From contig NZ_CP041046.1 of NCBI RefSeq assembly GCF_006385595.1, forward strand, positions 4,417,001 to 4,481,000: a DNA stretch of 64,000 bases, in the 5' to 3' direction. Of the stretch, positions 57,082-64,000 are shown in pieces. The notes beneath the pieces were generated by a model, which was not told the origin of the DNA, searched no databases, and worked only from the letters and a program-made list of their open reading frames with translations. Each line of letters opens with the position of its first letter. Position 1 is the stretch's first letter. The stretch comes from Luteibacter pinisoli (GTDB lineage: Bacteria; Pseudomonadota; Gammaproteobacteria; Xanthomonadales; Rhodanobacteraceae). Position numbers and translations under genes: made by a program.

Positions 57082-60000
57082 ATGAATTCACAAACGTCAA
57101 TGCCACTGGCCGCCTTCCATCCTGCCGTCGCCGCGTGGTTCAACGCCACGTTCCCTGCGCCCACCGAGGCGCAGGTGGCCGCGTGGCCAGCCATCCGTTC
57201 GGGCCGCCATACGCTGGTCGCCGCACCCACGGGTTCGGGCAAGACGCTGACGGCGTTTCTCTCGGCCATCGACATGCTGGTGCGCGAAGGCGTTGAGCAG
57301 GGTGGCCTGCCGGATCGCACCACGGTGCTGTACGTATCGCCGCTGAAGGCGTTGTCCAACGACATCCGGATCAACCTGGAAGCCCCGCTGGCCGGCATCC
57401 GTGAGGAACTGCGCAAGCAGGGCCTGCCTGACGTGGAGATCCGCACCGCCGTGCGCACGGGCGACACGCCATCAGCGGACCGCACGCGCATGCGCAAGCG
57501 CCCGCCGCACATCCTGGTGACCACGCCCGAATCGCTTTACGTGCTGCTCGGTTCGGAATCGGGCCGGGCCATGCTGCGCGACATCCGCGAAGTCATCGTC
57601 GATGAAATCCACGCCGTGGCCGCCAGCAAACGCGGCAGCCACATGGCGGTCTCGCTGGAGCGGCTGGAGTCGCTGGCCCAGCGGCGCCTCGTGCGCATCG
57701 GCCTGTCGGCGACGCAGAAGCCCATCGAGAAGGTGGCCGCGTTCCTCACCGGCAGCGAGGACTGCGCCGTCATCGATATCGGCCACGCGCGCCGGCGCGA
57801 CCTCGCGCTGGAAGTGCCGCCCGTGCCGCTGGAAGCGGTGATGTCGAACGACATGTGGGAGCTGGTCTACAACCGGCTCGGCAACCTCATCGAGCAACAC
57901 AGCACCACGCTGATCTTCGTCAACACGCGGCGCATGGCCGAGCGCGTGGCACGGCATCTCTCCGAGCGCCTCGGCCGGGACGCGGTCACCGCGCACCACG
58001 GCAGCCTGTCCCGCGAGCAACGGCTCGATGCGGAGCAGCGGCTCAAGGCCGGCACGCTGCGTGCGCTGGTGGCGACGGCGTCGCTCGAACTGGGCATCGA
58101 CATCGGTGACGTCGACCTGGTGTGCCAGATCGCCTCGCCACGCTCGATCGCGGCGTTCCTGCAGCGCGCCGGCCGCGCCGGGCACGCGGTGGGCGGCACG
58201 CCAAAGGCCCGGCTGTTCCCCACCTCGCGCGACGACCTGGTGGAATGCACCGCGCTGCTGGACTGCGTGCGCCGTGGCGAGCTCGATGCGCTGATCATGC
58301 CGCACCAGCCGCTGGACGTGCTTGCCCAGCAGATCGTCGCCGAAGTCGCCTGCCAGGAGTGGGACGAAGACGCGCTGTACGACCTGGTCCGCCGCGCCTA
58401 CCCGTTCCGTGAGCTGCCGCGCGAGCGCTTCGACGAAGTGGTGCGGATGCTCGCCGACGGTTTCAGCACGCGGGTAGGCCCGCGCGGCTCCTACATTCAC
58501 CGCGACGCGGTGAACAAGCGCCTGCGCGAACGTCGCGGCGCACGGCTGACGGCCGTGACCTCGGGCGGCACGATTCCCGAGACCGGCGACTACAACGTGC
58601 TGCTGGAGCCGCAGTCCACCGTGGTCGGCACGGTGAATGAAGACTTCGCCATCGAGAGCCTCGCCGGCGACGTGTTCCAGCTGGGCAACCGCTCCTACCG
58701 CATCCTGCGCGTGGAGATGGGCCGGCTGCGCGTGGAAGACGCGCAGGGCCAGCCGCCGAACATCCCGTTCTGGCTGGGCGAGGCACCGGGCCGCACCGAG
58801 GAACTGTCCATCGGCGTGGCACGCCTGCGCGAAGAGCTCTCGGCGAAGTTCGACGAGGGTGGCCGCGAGGCCGCCATGGCGTGGCTGATGGGCGAGCTCG
58901 GGCTGGGCAAGCCGGCGGCCGAACAGGTGGTGGAGTACCTGTTCCGCGCCCGCGCCGCGCTGGGCGCGCTGCCCACGCGCGACACGCTGGTGATGGAGCG
59001 CTTCTTCGACGAATCCGGCGGCACCCAGCTCATCATCCACACACCGTTCGGCAGCCGGATCAACAAGGCCTGGGGCCTCGCGCTGCGCAAGCGCTTCTGC
59101 CGCCAGTTCAACTTCGAACTGCAGGCAGCGGCGACCGAAGACGCCATCGTGCTGTCGCTGTCGACCAGCCACAGCTTCCCGCTGGAGGAAGTGGCGCGCT
59201 ACCTGCATTCCAACAGCGCGGAGCACGTGCTCGTCCAGGCCTTGCTGGATGCGCCGCTGTTCGGCGTGCGCTGGCGCTGGAACGCGACCACGGCGCTGGC
59301 GCTGCCGCGTTTCTCCGGCGGCAAGAAGGTGGCGCCGCAGCTGCAGCGGATGAAGAGCGAGGACCTGCTGGCCACCGTGTTCCCCGACCAGGTGGCCTGC
59401 CTGGAGAACATCGTCGGCGAGCGCGAAGTGCCCGACCACCCGCTGGTGAACCAGACGCTGGACGACTGCCTGCATGAAGCCATGGATACCGAGGGCTGGC
59501 TGCGCGTGCTGCGCGGCATGGAGAACGGCAGCATCCGCGTCATCGCCCGCGACCTCGCCACGCCGTCGCCGCTCGCAGCCGAAGTGCTGAGTGCCGCGCC
59601 GTATGCCTTCCTCGATGACGCCCCGCTGGAAGAACGCCGCACGCAGGCCGTGCAGTCACGCCGCTGGAACGACGCGGAAAGCGCGGACGATCTCGGCCGG
59701 CTCGATGCCGACGCGATCGCCGCCGTGCGCGAGGAAGCATGGCCCGAGGCGCGCAGCGCGGACGAGATGCACGAAGCGCTGATGTTGCTCGGCGCGGTGA
59801 CGAGCGCGGAAGCCCGCGACAACGGCTGGTTGCCGTGGCTCCAGGCACTGGCGAACGATGCCCGCGCCACGCTGCTCAGCGCCGGCGATGCCGCGCTGTG
59901 GGTGGCCGCCGAACGCCTGCCGGCATGGCAGGCCATCCATCCGTCCGCGCGCCTGCAGCCGGCCATCGCCGCACCGGCCGAGTACGCCGCGCAGGCCTGG

Positions 60001-61371
60001 ACCCGTGAAGCGGCCATGGTCGACCTGGTGCGCGGCCGCCTGGGCGGCCTCGGCGTGGTCGAGGAACGCGATATCGGGCCCACGCTCGGCGTGGATGCCG
60101 CGGACGTGGCCCTTGCGCTGTCGTCGCTGGAAAGCGAGGGCTACGTCATGCGCGGCCCGTTCTCGCCTGGGGCGACGCACGCGGAATGGTGCGAGCGCCA
60201 CCTGCTGGCACGCATCCATCGCTACACCATCGGCCGCCTGCGCCGGGAGATCGAACCGGTCGCGCCGCGCGACTTCCTGCGCTTCCTGCTCGACTGGCAG
60301 CACGTCACCCACGCCACCCAGGTGGCCGGGCCGGATGCGCTGGCCGCGATGATTGGCCAGCTCGAGGGCTTTGAAGCCGCGGCGGGCGCGTGGGAATCCG
60401 AGCTGCTGCCCTCGCGCGTGAAGGACTACAGCATCGGCTGGCTCGACGACCTGTGCCGTGCGGGACGCGTCGTGTGGAGCCGCCTGCGCCTGGGCACCGG
60501 CAGCGGTGGCCCGGTGCGCGCCACACCCATCGTGCTGCTGCCGCGCCGGCAGCTGCCGGTGTGGACGGCCGCGGCGCCGGCGGTCAACGAGGAGGCCAGG
60601 CTTTCCTCGCGTGCGCAGGCCGTGGAAGACACGCTGCGCGACGAGGGCGCGTTGTTCTTCGACGAGCTGGCGTCGACCACCCGTTTGCTGCGCACCGAGC
60701 TGGAAGACGCGCTGGGTGAGCTGGTCGCAGGCGGGCGCGTCACCGCCGACAGCTTTGCCGGCCTGCGCGCACTGCTGCTGCCGTCCGCCAAGCGCAACAG
60801 CGGCCGCGCCCGGCGGACGCGGCGGCACATGCTCAGCGGCATCGAGGATGCCGGCCGCTGGTCGCTGGCGCGCCGTTCGCGCGAAGAGCGCAACGATGCC
60901 GACGGCATGGAACACATCGCCCGCACGCTGCTGCGCCGCTATGGCGTGGTGAGCTGGCGCATCCTCGAACGCGAGGCCGCGTGGCTGCCTGCGTGGCGCG
61001 ACCTGCGCCGCGTGTACCACCGGCTGGAAGCCCGCGGCGAGATCCGCGGTGGTCGCTTCGTCGATGGGCTGGTGGGCGAGCAGTTCGCCCTGCCCGAGGC
61101 GCTGCCGGCCCTGCGGCAGATCCGCCATCGCGAACACGACGGCGAGATCGTCTGCATCGCCGCGACGGATCCGCTGAACCTCATCGGCGGCATCGTCGCC
61201 GGCAGCAAGGTGCCGGCGAACATCGGCAACCGCATCGCCCTGCGCGATGGCGTGCCGCTTGCCGCGATGGTCGCCGGCAAGTTTGTCGTGCTGGGCGAGC
61301 TGTCCGGCGACGACGAACGCGAGGCCCGCTCGGCGCTCCAGCGCCGGGCGGACATGCGCATCCCCGCCTGA
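57082..61371 (+). CDS. lhr: Lhr-type large superfamily 2 helicase
   Basis: The 1429-residue protein has the Lhr core: Walker A APTGSGKT (48-55), DEIH (174-177), SATQKP, FVNTRRMAERVA and QRAGRAGH, then a winged helix and the Lhr-specific beta barrel. The long C-terminal half has the length of the full Lhr protein, including the Lhr-CTD found in Escherichia and mycobacteria. Lhr unwinds DNA:RNA hybrids and is linked to DNA repair. The start at 57082 or the ATG at 57100 are both possible; no clear ribosome site. It ends three bases before the convergent hexosaminidase gene. Confidence 0.92.
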   Translation: MNSQTSMPLAAFHPAVAAWFNATFPAPTEAQVAAWPAIRSGRHTLVAAPTGSGKTLTAFLSAIDMLVREGVEQGGLPDRTTVLYVSPLKALSNDIRINLEAPLAGIREELRKQGLPDVEIRTAVRTGDTPSADRTRMRKRPPHILVTTPESLYVLLGSESGRAMLRDIREVIVDEIHAVAASKRGSHMAVSLERLESLAQRRLVRIGLSATQKPIEKVAAFLTGSEDCAVIDIGHARRRDLALEVPPVPLEAVMSNDMWELVYNRLGNLIEQHSTTLIFVNTRRMAERVARHLSERLGRDAVTAHHGSLSREQRLDAEQRLKAGTLRALVATASLELGIDIGDVDLVCQIASPRSIAAFLQRAGRAGHAVGGTPKARLFPTSRDDLVECTALLDCVRRGELDALIMPHQPLDVLAQQIVAEVACQEWDEDALYDLVRRAYPFRELPRERFDEVVRMLADGFSTRVGPRGSYIHRDAVNKRLRERRGARLTAVTSGGTIPETGDYNVLLEPQSTVVGTVNEDFAIESLAGDVFQLGNRSYRILRVEMGRLRVEDAQGQPPNIPFWLGEAPGRTEELSIGVARLREELSAKFDEGGREAAMAWLMGELGLGKPAAEQVVEYLFRARAALGALPTRDTLVMERFFDESGGTQLIIHTPFGSRINKAWGLALRKRFCRQFNFELQAAATEDAIVLSLSTSHSFPLEEVARYLHSNSAEHVLVQALLDAPLFGVRWRWNATTALALPRFSGGKKVAPQLQRMKSEDLLATVFPDQVACLENIVGEREVPDHPLVNQTLDDCLHEAMDTEGWLRVLRGMENGSIRVIARDLATPSPLAAEVLSAAPYAFLDDAPLEERRTQAVQSRRWNDAESADDLGRLDADAIAAVREEAWPEARSADEMHEALMLLGAVTSAEARDNGWLPWLQALANDARATLLSAGDAALWVAAERLPAWQAIHPSARLQPAIAAPAEYAAQAWTREAAMVDLVRGRLGGLGVVEERDIGPTLGVDAADVALALSSLESEGYVMRGPFSPGATHAEWCERHLLARIHRYTIGRLRREIEPVAPRDFLRFLLDWQHVTHATQVAGPDALAAMIGQLEGFEAAAGAWESELLPSRVKDYSIGWLDDLCRAGRVVWSRLRLGTGSGGPVRATPIVLLPRRQLPVWTAAAPAVNEEARLSSRAQAVEDTLRDEGALFFDELASTTRLLRTELEDALGELVAGGRVTADSFAGLRALLLPSAKRNSGRARRTRRHMLSGIEDAGRWSLARRSREERNDADGMEHIARTLLRRYGVVSWRILEREAAWLPAWRDLRRVYHRLEARGEIRGGRFVDGLVGEQFALPEALPALRQIRHREHDGEIVCIAATDPLNLIGGIVAGSKVPANIGNRIALRDGVPLAAMVAGKFVVLGELSGDDEREARSALQRRADMRIPA

Positions 61372-61374
61372 CCC

Positions 61375-63651
61375 CTAGCGCAGCTGGACGTTGTCGATCA
61401 CCCAGAAGGTCGACGGGCCCGGCTTGCCGGTGACGAGGATGCACAGATCGTGCGTGCCCTCGCGCTTGGGCAGGATCCCGTCGAGCGTGGCCGGGCCACC
61501 CTTCGCCTTGGCCAGCGGGATGGTGGTGAGCTTCGGACCGTCGCAGGTGTCCTGGTGGATCTCGATCTCGCCATCGCGCGACTTGGCCTTGCGCGTGACG
61601 ATGCCGGCGGTGTCCTTCCACAACGCGTAGTTGAACGGCAGTCGGTTCACGTCGATGGCGACGCCGTAGCGGCCATCCAGCTTCACGCCCTTCCACACCC
61701 AGCAGGTATCCATGATGTCCACCTTGTACACCGGGCGGACGCCATCGATGAGCGTGGGTGACTCCACGCGCACGGCGAGCTTGTTGCTGCAGGTGTCGAG
61801 CTGGTCGCTGCTACGACGCAGCAGGGACTTCGCATCAATGACCGCCGAGCGCGGGCCCGACACCCCGAAGTCGTTGGCAAACGTGATCGCCTGCACGGTG
61901 GTGGGCAGCGACACCTCGAACGGGCCGCTGTACTCCGGCGACTGCGCCGTGGGCGGGGTGCCGTCCGTGGAGTAGCGGATCTTGCCGAAGCCGGTCTGCG
62001 AGGACAGCGTCACCGAGGCCTTGTCGTTGCCCGAGGCCTTCGCGTCGATGGCCACCGCGAACGCGCTGTCCGCCGGGATGATGCCCGCGGTGCGGTAGCG
62101 GGAGAACTGCGCGGGCAGGCGGGTGAGGAAGCTGTTCCAGTCGGCGATCGGCGACCACGTGCGCTCGGCCACGGCCGCCACGCGCGGGAAGATCGCGTGC
62201 TGCACGCGGCCCCAGTTCGGCTGGTACTCGGTGAACATCGTCAGCTGCTCGCCGAGGATGTGGCTGGCCTTGTCGGCCGGCACGCCATCCGGCACCGGGT
62301 TGAAGGTGTAGACGCTTTCCAGCGACTGCACGTTCGGCCGGCCGGCCGGCTCATCCGGCAGGCTGGACTGCAGGTAATCCATGTACAGGTTAGGCGAGGG
62401 TGCCATCACCACGTCGTGGCCGGCGTTCGCGGCCTTGATCGCACCCTGGGTACCGCGCCAGGACATGACGGTGGCGCTCGCCGGCACCTTGCCGTCGAGG
62501 ATCTCGTCCCAGCCGATCAGGCGGCGGTGATGCTGCTCGAGGTACTCGCCGATGCGAGCGACGAACCAGCCCTGCATCTTCTCTTCGTCGGTGATGCCCA
62601 GCGACTTCATCTTCGCCTGCACCGCGGGCGAATGCTCCCATTCGTCCTTCGCCGCCTCGTCGCCACCGACGTGGATGTACGTGGAGGGGAACACCTCCAT
62701 CACTTCATCGAGCACATCCTCGAGGAAGGTGAAGGTGCCATCGTCCACGTTGAACAGGGCCGTGTTGACGCCCCAGTCCGACGAGACGGTGTGTGACTTG
62801 CCGATGCCGAACTTCGGATACGCGGCCACCGCGGCCTGGGCATGGCCAGGCATCTCGATTTCCGGGACCACGGTGATGTGGCGCTCGGCGGCGTACGCCA
62901 CGACCTGGCGTGCTTCTTCCTTCGTGTAGAACCCGCAGTACGGCTTGTCCGCACCGCCGGTGAGGGCGATATCCGGGCCCACGGGCTTGCGGCACGACGC
63001 CACGTCGGTGAGTTTGGGGTACTTCTCGATCTGCAGGCGCCAGCCCTGGTCGTCGGTGAGATGCCAGTGGAAGGTGTTGAGCTTGTGCATCGCCATCTGG
63101 TCGAGCAGGTGCTCGATGTCGCTTACCGACTGGAAGTGGCGGCTGGAATCGAGCATCAGGCCACGCCATTCAAAGCGCGGCTTGTCGACGATGTGCACGC
63201 CGGGCAGGCCGTTCTGTGCGGTCGGGTCGGTGGCCAGCTGCCACAGGGTGACGGCGCCGTAGAACAGGCCGGTCTCGTCGTTGGCGGCGATGCGCACGCC
63301 CTTGTCGTCGACATCGAGCGCATACGCCTCGATGCCCTTCACCGAGGCCTCGGTATGCAGCCAGATGGTGTCGGCACCGGCCTTGCCTTCGACGATGGGC
63401 AGGGTGATGCCACGGGCCTGGCGCAACCAGCCCTGCAGCTGGGCGGCCACCTTCTTCGCCTGGGTGTCCCCGGCGGCGGTGGCGATCTTCGTGCTGCCAT
63501 CGATAGGGAAGTGCCCCGCCACGCGTGCGACCTGGGCGGGCATGGGGATCAGCGAAAGCGGCGTCGTATCGACGGGCGTGGTGTCATGCCTCGGCTGGGT
63601 GGCACAGGCGGTAAGGCCGGTGGCCAGGGCGAGGAGGAGGATACGGCGCAT
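61375..63651 (-). CDS. Beta-N-acetylhexosaminidase lipoprotein, GH20
   Basis: The 758-residue protein starts with a lipoprotein signal (LALATGLTAC lipobox). A GH20 N-terminal alpha/beta domain precedes a TIM barrel containing FHWHLTDDQGWRL, PEIEMPGHAQA and the catalytic D331-E332 pair in VGGDEAAKDEW. A chitobiase-type C-terminal beta domain (RYSTDGTPPTAQSPEYSGPF) and a carbohydrate-binding-like terminal region follow. It removes terminal GlcNAc or GalNAc from chitin-like chains on the cell surface. GGAG lies nine bases before the start. Confidence 0.92.
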   Translation of the reverse strand: MRRILLLALATGLTACATQPRHDTTPVDTTPLSLIPMPAQVARVAGHFPIDGSTKIATAAGDTQAKKVAAQLQGWLRQARGITLPIVEGKAGADTIWLHTEASVKGIEAYALDVDDKGVRIAANDETGLFYGAVTLWQLATDPTAQNGLPGVHIVDKPRFEWRGLMLDSSRHFQSVSDIEHLLDQMAMHKLNTFHWHLTDDQGWRLQIEKYPKLTDVASCRKPVGPDIALTGGADKPYCGFYTKEEARQVVAYAAERHITVVPEIEMPGHAQAAVAAYPKFGIGKSHTVSSDWGVNTALFNVDDGTFTFLEDVLDEVMEVFPSTYIHVGGDEAAKDEWEHSPAVQAKMKSLGITDEEKMQGWFVARIGEYLEQHHRRLIGWDEILDGKVPASATVMSWRGTQGAIKAANAGHDVVMAPSPNLYMDYLQSSLPDEPAGRPNVQSLESVYTFNPVPDGVPADKASHILGEQLTMFTEYQPNWGRVQHAIFPRVAAVAERTWSPIADWNSFLTRLPAQFSRYRTAGIIPADSAFAVAIDAKASGNDKASVTLSSQTGFGKIRYSTDGTPPTAQSPEYSGPFEVSLPTTVQAITFANDFGVSGPRSAVIDAKSLLRRSSDQLDTCSNKLAVRVESPTLIDGVRPVYKVDIMDTCWVWKGVKLDGRYGVAIDVNRLPFNYALWKDTAGIVTRKAKSRDGEIEIHQDTCDGPKLTTIPLAKAKGGPATLDGILPKREGTHDLCILVTGKPGPSTFWVIDNVQLR

Positions 63652-63705
63652 CGGGACTCCAACGTGGCTAACGCGAAGGCTCGATTGTGTCCGGTATGCC
63701 GCCGC

Positions 63706-63742
63706 AAAAAAAGCGGGCCCGGCAAGGATGTCGACGGGCCCG
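63706..63742 (-). terminator. Rho-independent terminator of the TonB receptor at the right edge
   Basis: On the minus strand CGGGCCC and GGGCCCG pair around a 15-base loop and are followed by C and seven T residues. It closes the receptor transcript about 65 bases after its stop and separates it from the hexosaminidase gene. Confidence 0.85.
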
Positions 63743-63806
63743 AGGGGAATGAAGCTTCGAGGGTTATGTGCGGCCATCCGTGGCCGCCAAGCCATGACGC
63801 TAACGC

Positions 63807-64000
63807 TTAGAGGTCGAAATGCACCGAAGCCATGTAGCGGCGGCCGGTCGTGTACTTCGCCACCGGCAGCGAGGTGACGGTGAGGTACTGCTTGTATTCC
63901 TCGTTCGTCAGGTTCATGCCCGCGAGGGTGAACGAGACGTTCTTGTTGAGCTTGTAGCCGATCGTCGCACCCAGGTCGCCGTAGTCGGCCGTGGTGGCCG
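63807..64000 (-). CDS. C-terminal part of a TonB-dependent receptor
   Basis: The last 64 codons of a gene extending beyond the right edge are present, ending in TAA at 63807. The residues are typical of a receptor barrel end: NVSFTLAGMNLTNEEYKQYL, TTGRRYMASVHFDL with a terminal aromatic-X-aliphatic strand. Given the adjacent GH20 hexosaminidase it may import chito-oligosaccharides or N-glycan fragments. The start and plug are outside the window. Confidence 0.8.
   Translation of the reverse strand, partial: ATTADYGDLGATIGYKLNKNVSFTLAGMNLTNEEYKQYLTVTSLPVAKYTTGRRYMASVHFDL

Noticed and set aside
57472..59475. A 667-codon open frame on the minus strand opposite the Lhr gene.
   Set aside because: Antisense to an unmistakable helicase and rich in His/Gln/Ala/Arg with no recognisable motif. 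It arises from codon bias.
1..64000. CRISPR arrays, tRNA or rRNA genes, insertion sequences, integrases.
   Set aside because: None recognised; no regularly spaced repeats with unique spacers, and no transposase or integrase motif seen on either strand.

Overview
The window is a GC-rich, tightly packed gammaproteobacterial chromosome segment with no tRNA, rRNA, CRISPR array, transposase or prophage module. The gene content points to the Xanthomonadales, most likely a Luteibacter- or Dyella-like member of the Rhodanobacteraceae: large TonB-dependent receptors with sugar hydrolases (GH29, GH3, GH20), a subclass B3 metallo-beta-lactamase, CopA/CopB, a single-chain LigD, MprF, and chemotaxis and cyclic-di-GMP genes behind flagellar sigma-28 promoters. 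The genus is inferred from gene content only.

Layout. 1-8.0 kb: end of a membrane protein, a secreted cupin protein, an SDR with its divergent MmyB-type regulator, dodecin, a PAS hybrid histidine kinase, a MocR regulator, a quinone oxidoreductase and a second SDR. 8.0-10.8 kb: an ABC-F ATPase behind a leader with a short reading frame and hairpins, then two tandem copies of a small-RNA-like unit (185-bp period, each with a promoter and a terminator), then a lower-GC NYN-domain ribonuclease gene immediately after the second terminator. This is the most unusual locus here. 10.9-16.5 kb: LysR regulator, secreted nuclease, L,D-transpeptidase coupled to a flavoprotein monooxygenase, GST and DUF899 protein. 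16.6-20.5 kb: an Oar-type TonB receptor with a long upstream region, and an XRE regulator. 20.5-24.1 kb: chemoreceptor and EAL-CBS-GGDEF protein, each with a sigma-28 promoter.

24.0-36.0 kb: histidine phosphatase, DksA-like zinc finger, GH29 fucosidase, LysR/NmrA divergent pair with a nested palindromic operator, VOC protein with a coupled 44-residue gene, copAB, ligD, acyltransferase and a B3 beta-lactamase. 36.1-46.4 kb: FecA-like siderophore receptor with a PepSY membrane protein, GlxA-type AraC regulator, LuxR response regulator, DUF72 and DUF6348 proteins, an SDR/LysR divergent pair, a PIN protein coupled to a luciferase-like oxidoreductase, and a BP74-like secreted protein. 46.5-54.7 kb: pirin, LTA-synthase-like sulfatase, an mprF-acvB operon for lysyl-phosphatidylglycerol metabolism, two small genes flanking a 626-bp gene-free stretch full of inverted repeats, and an outer-membrane protein. 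54.7-64 kb: GH3 beta-glucosidase, Lhr helicase, GH20 hexosaminidase lipoprotein and the end of a TonB receptor that runs off the edge.

Themes. Three regulator/oxidoreductase pairs are divergent. Many genes are joined by ATGA or GTGA overlaps. Envelope defence and intrinsic resistance recur (ABC-F, B3 lactamase, MprF, copper export and oxidation). Glycan uptake and hydrolysis genes suggest life on plant, fungal or insect polymers.
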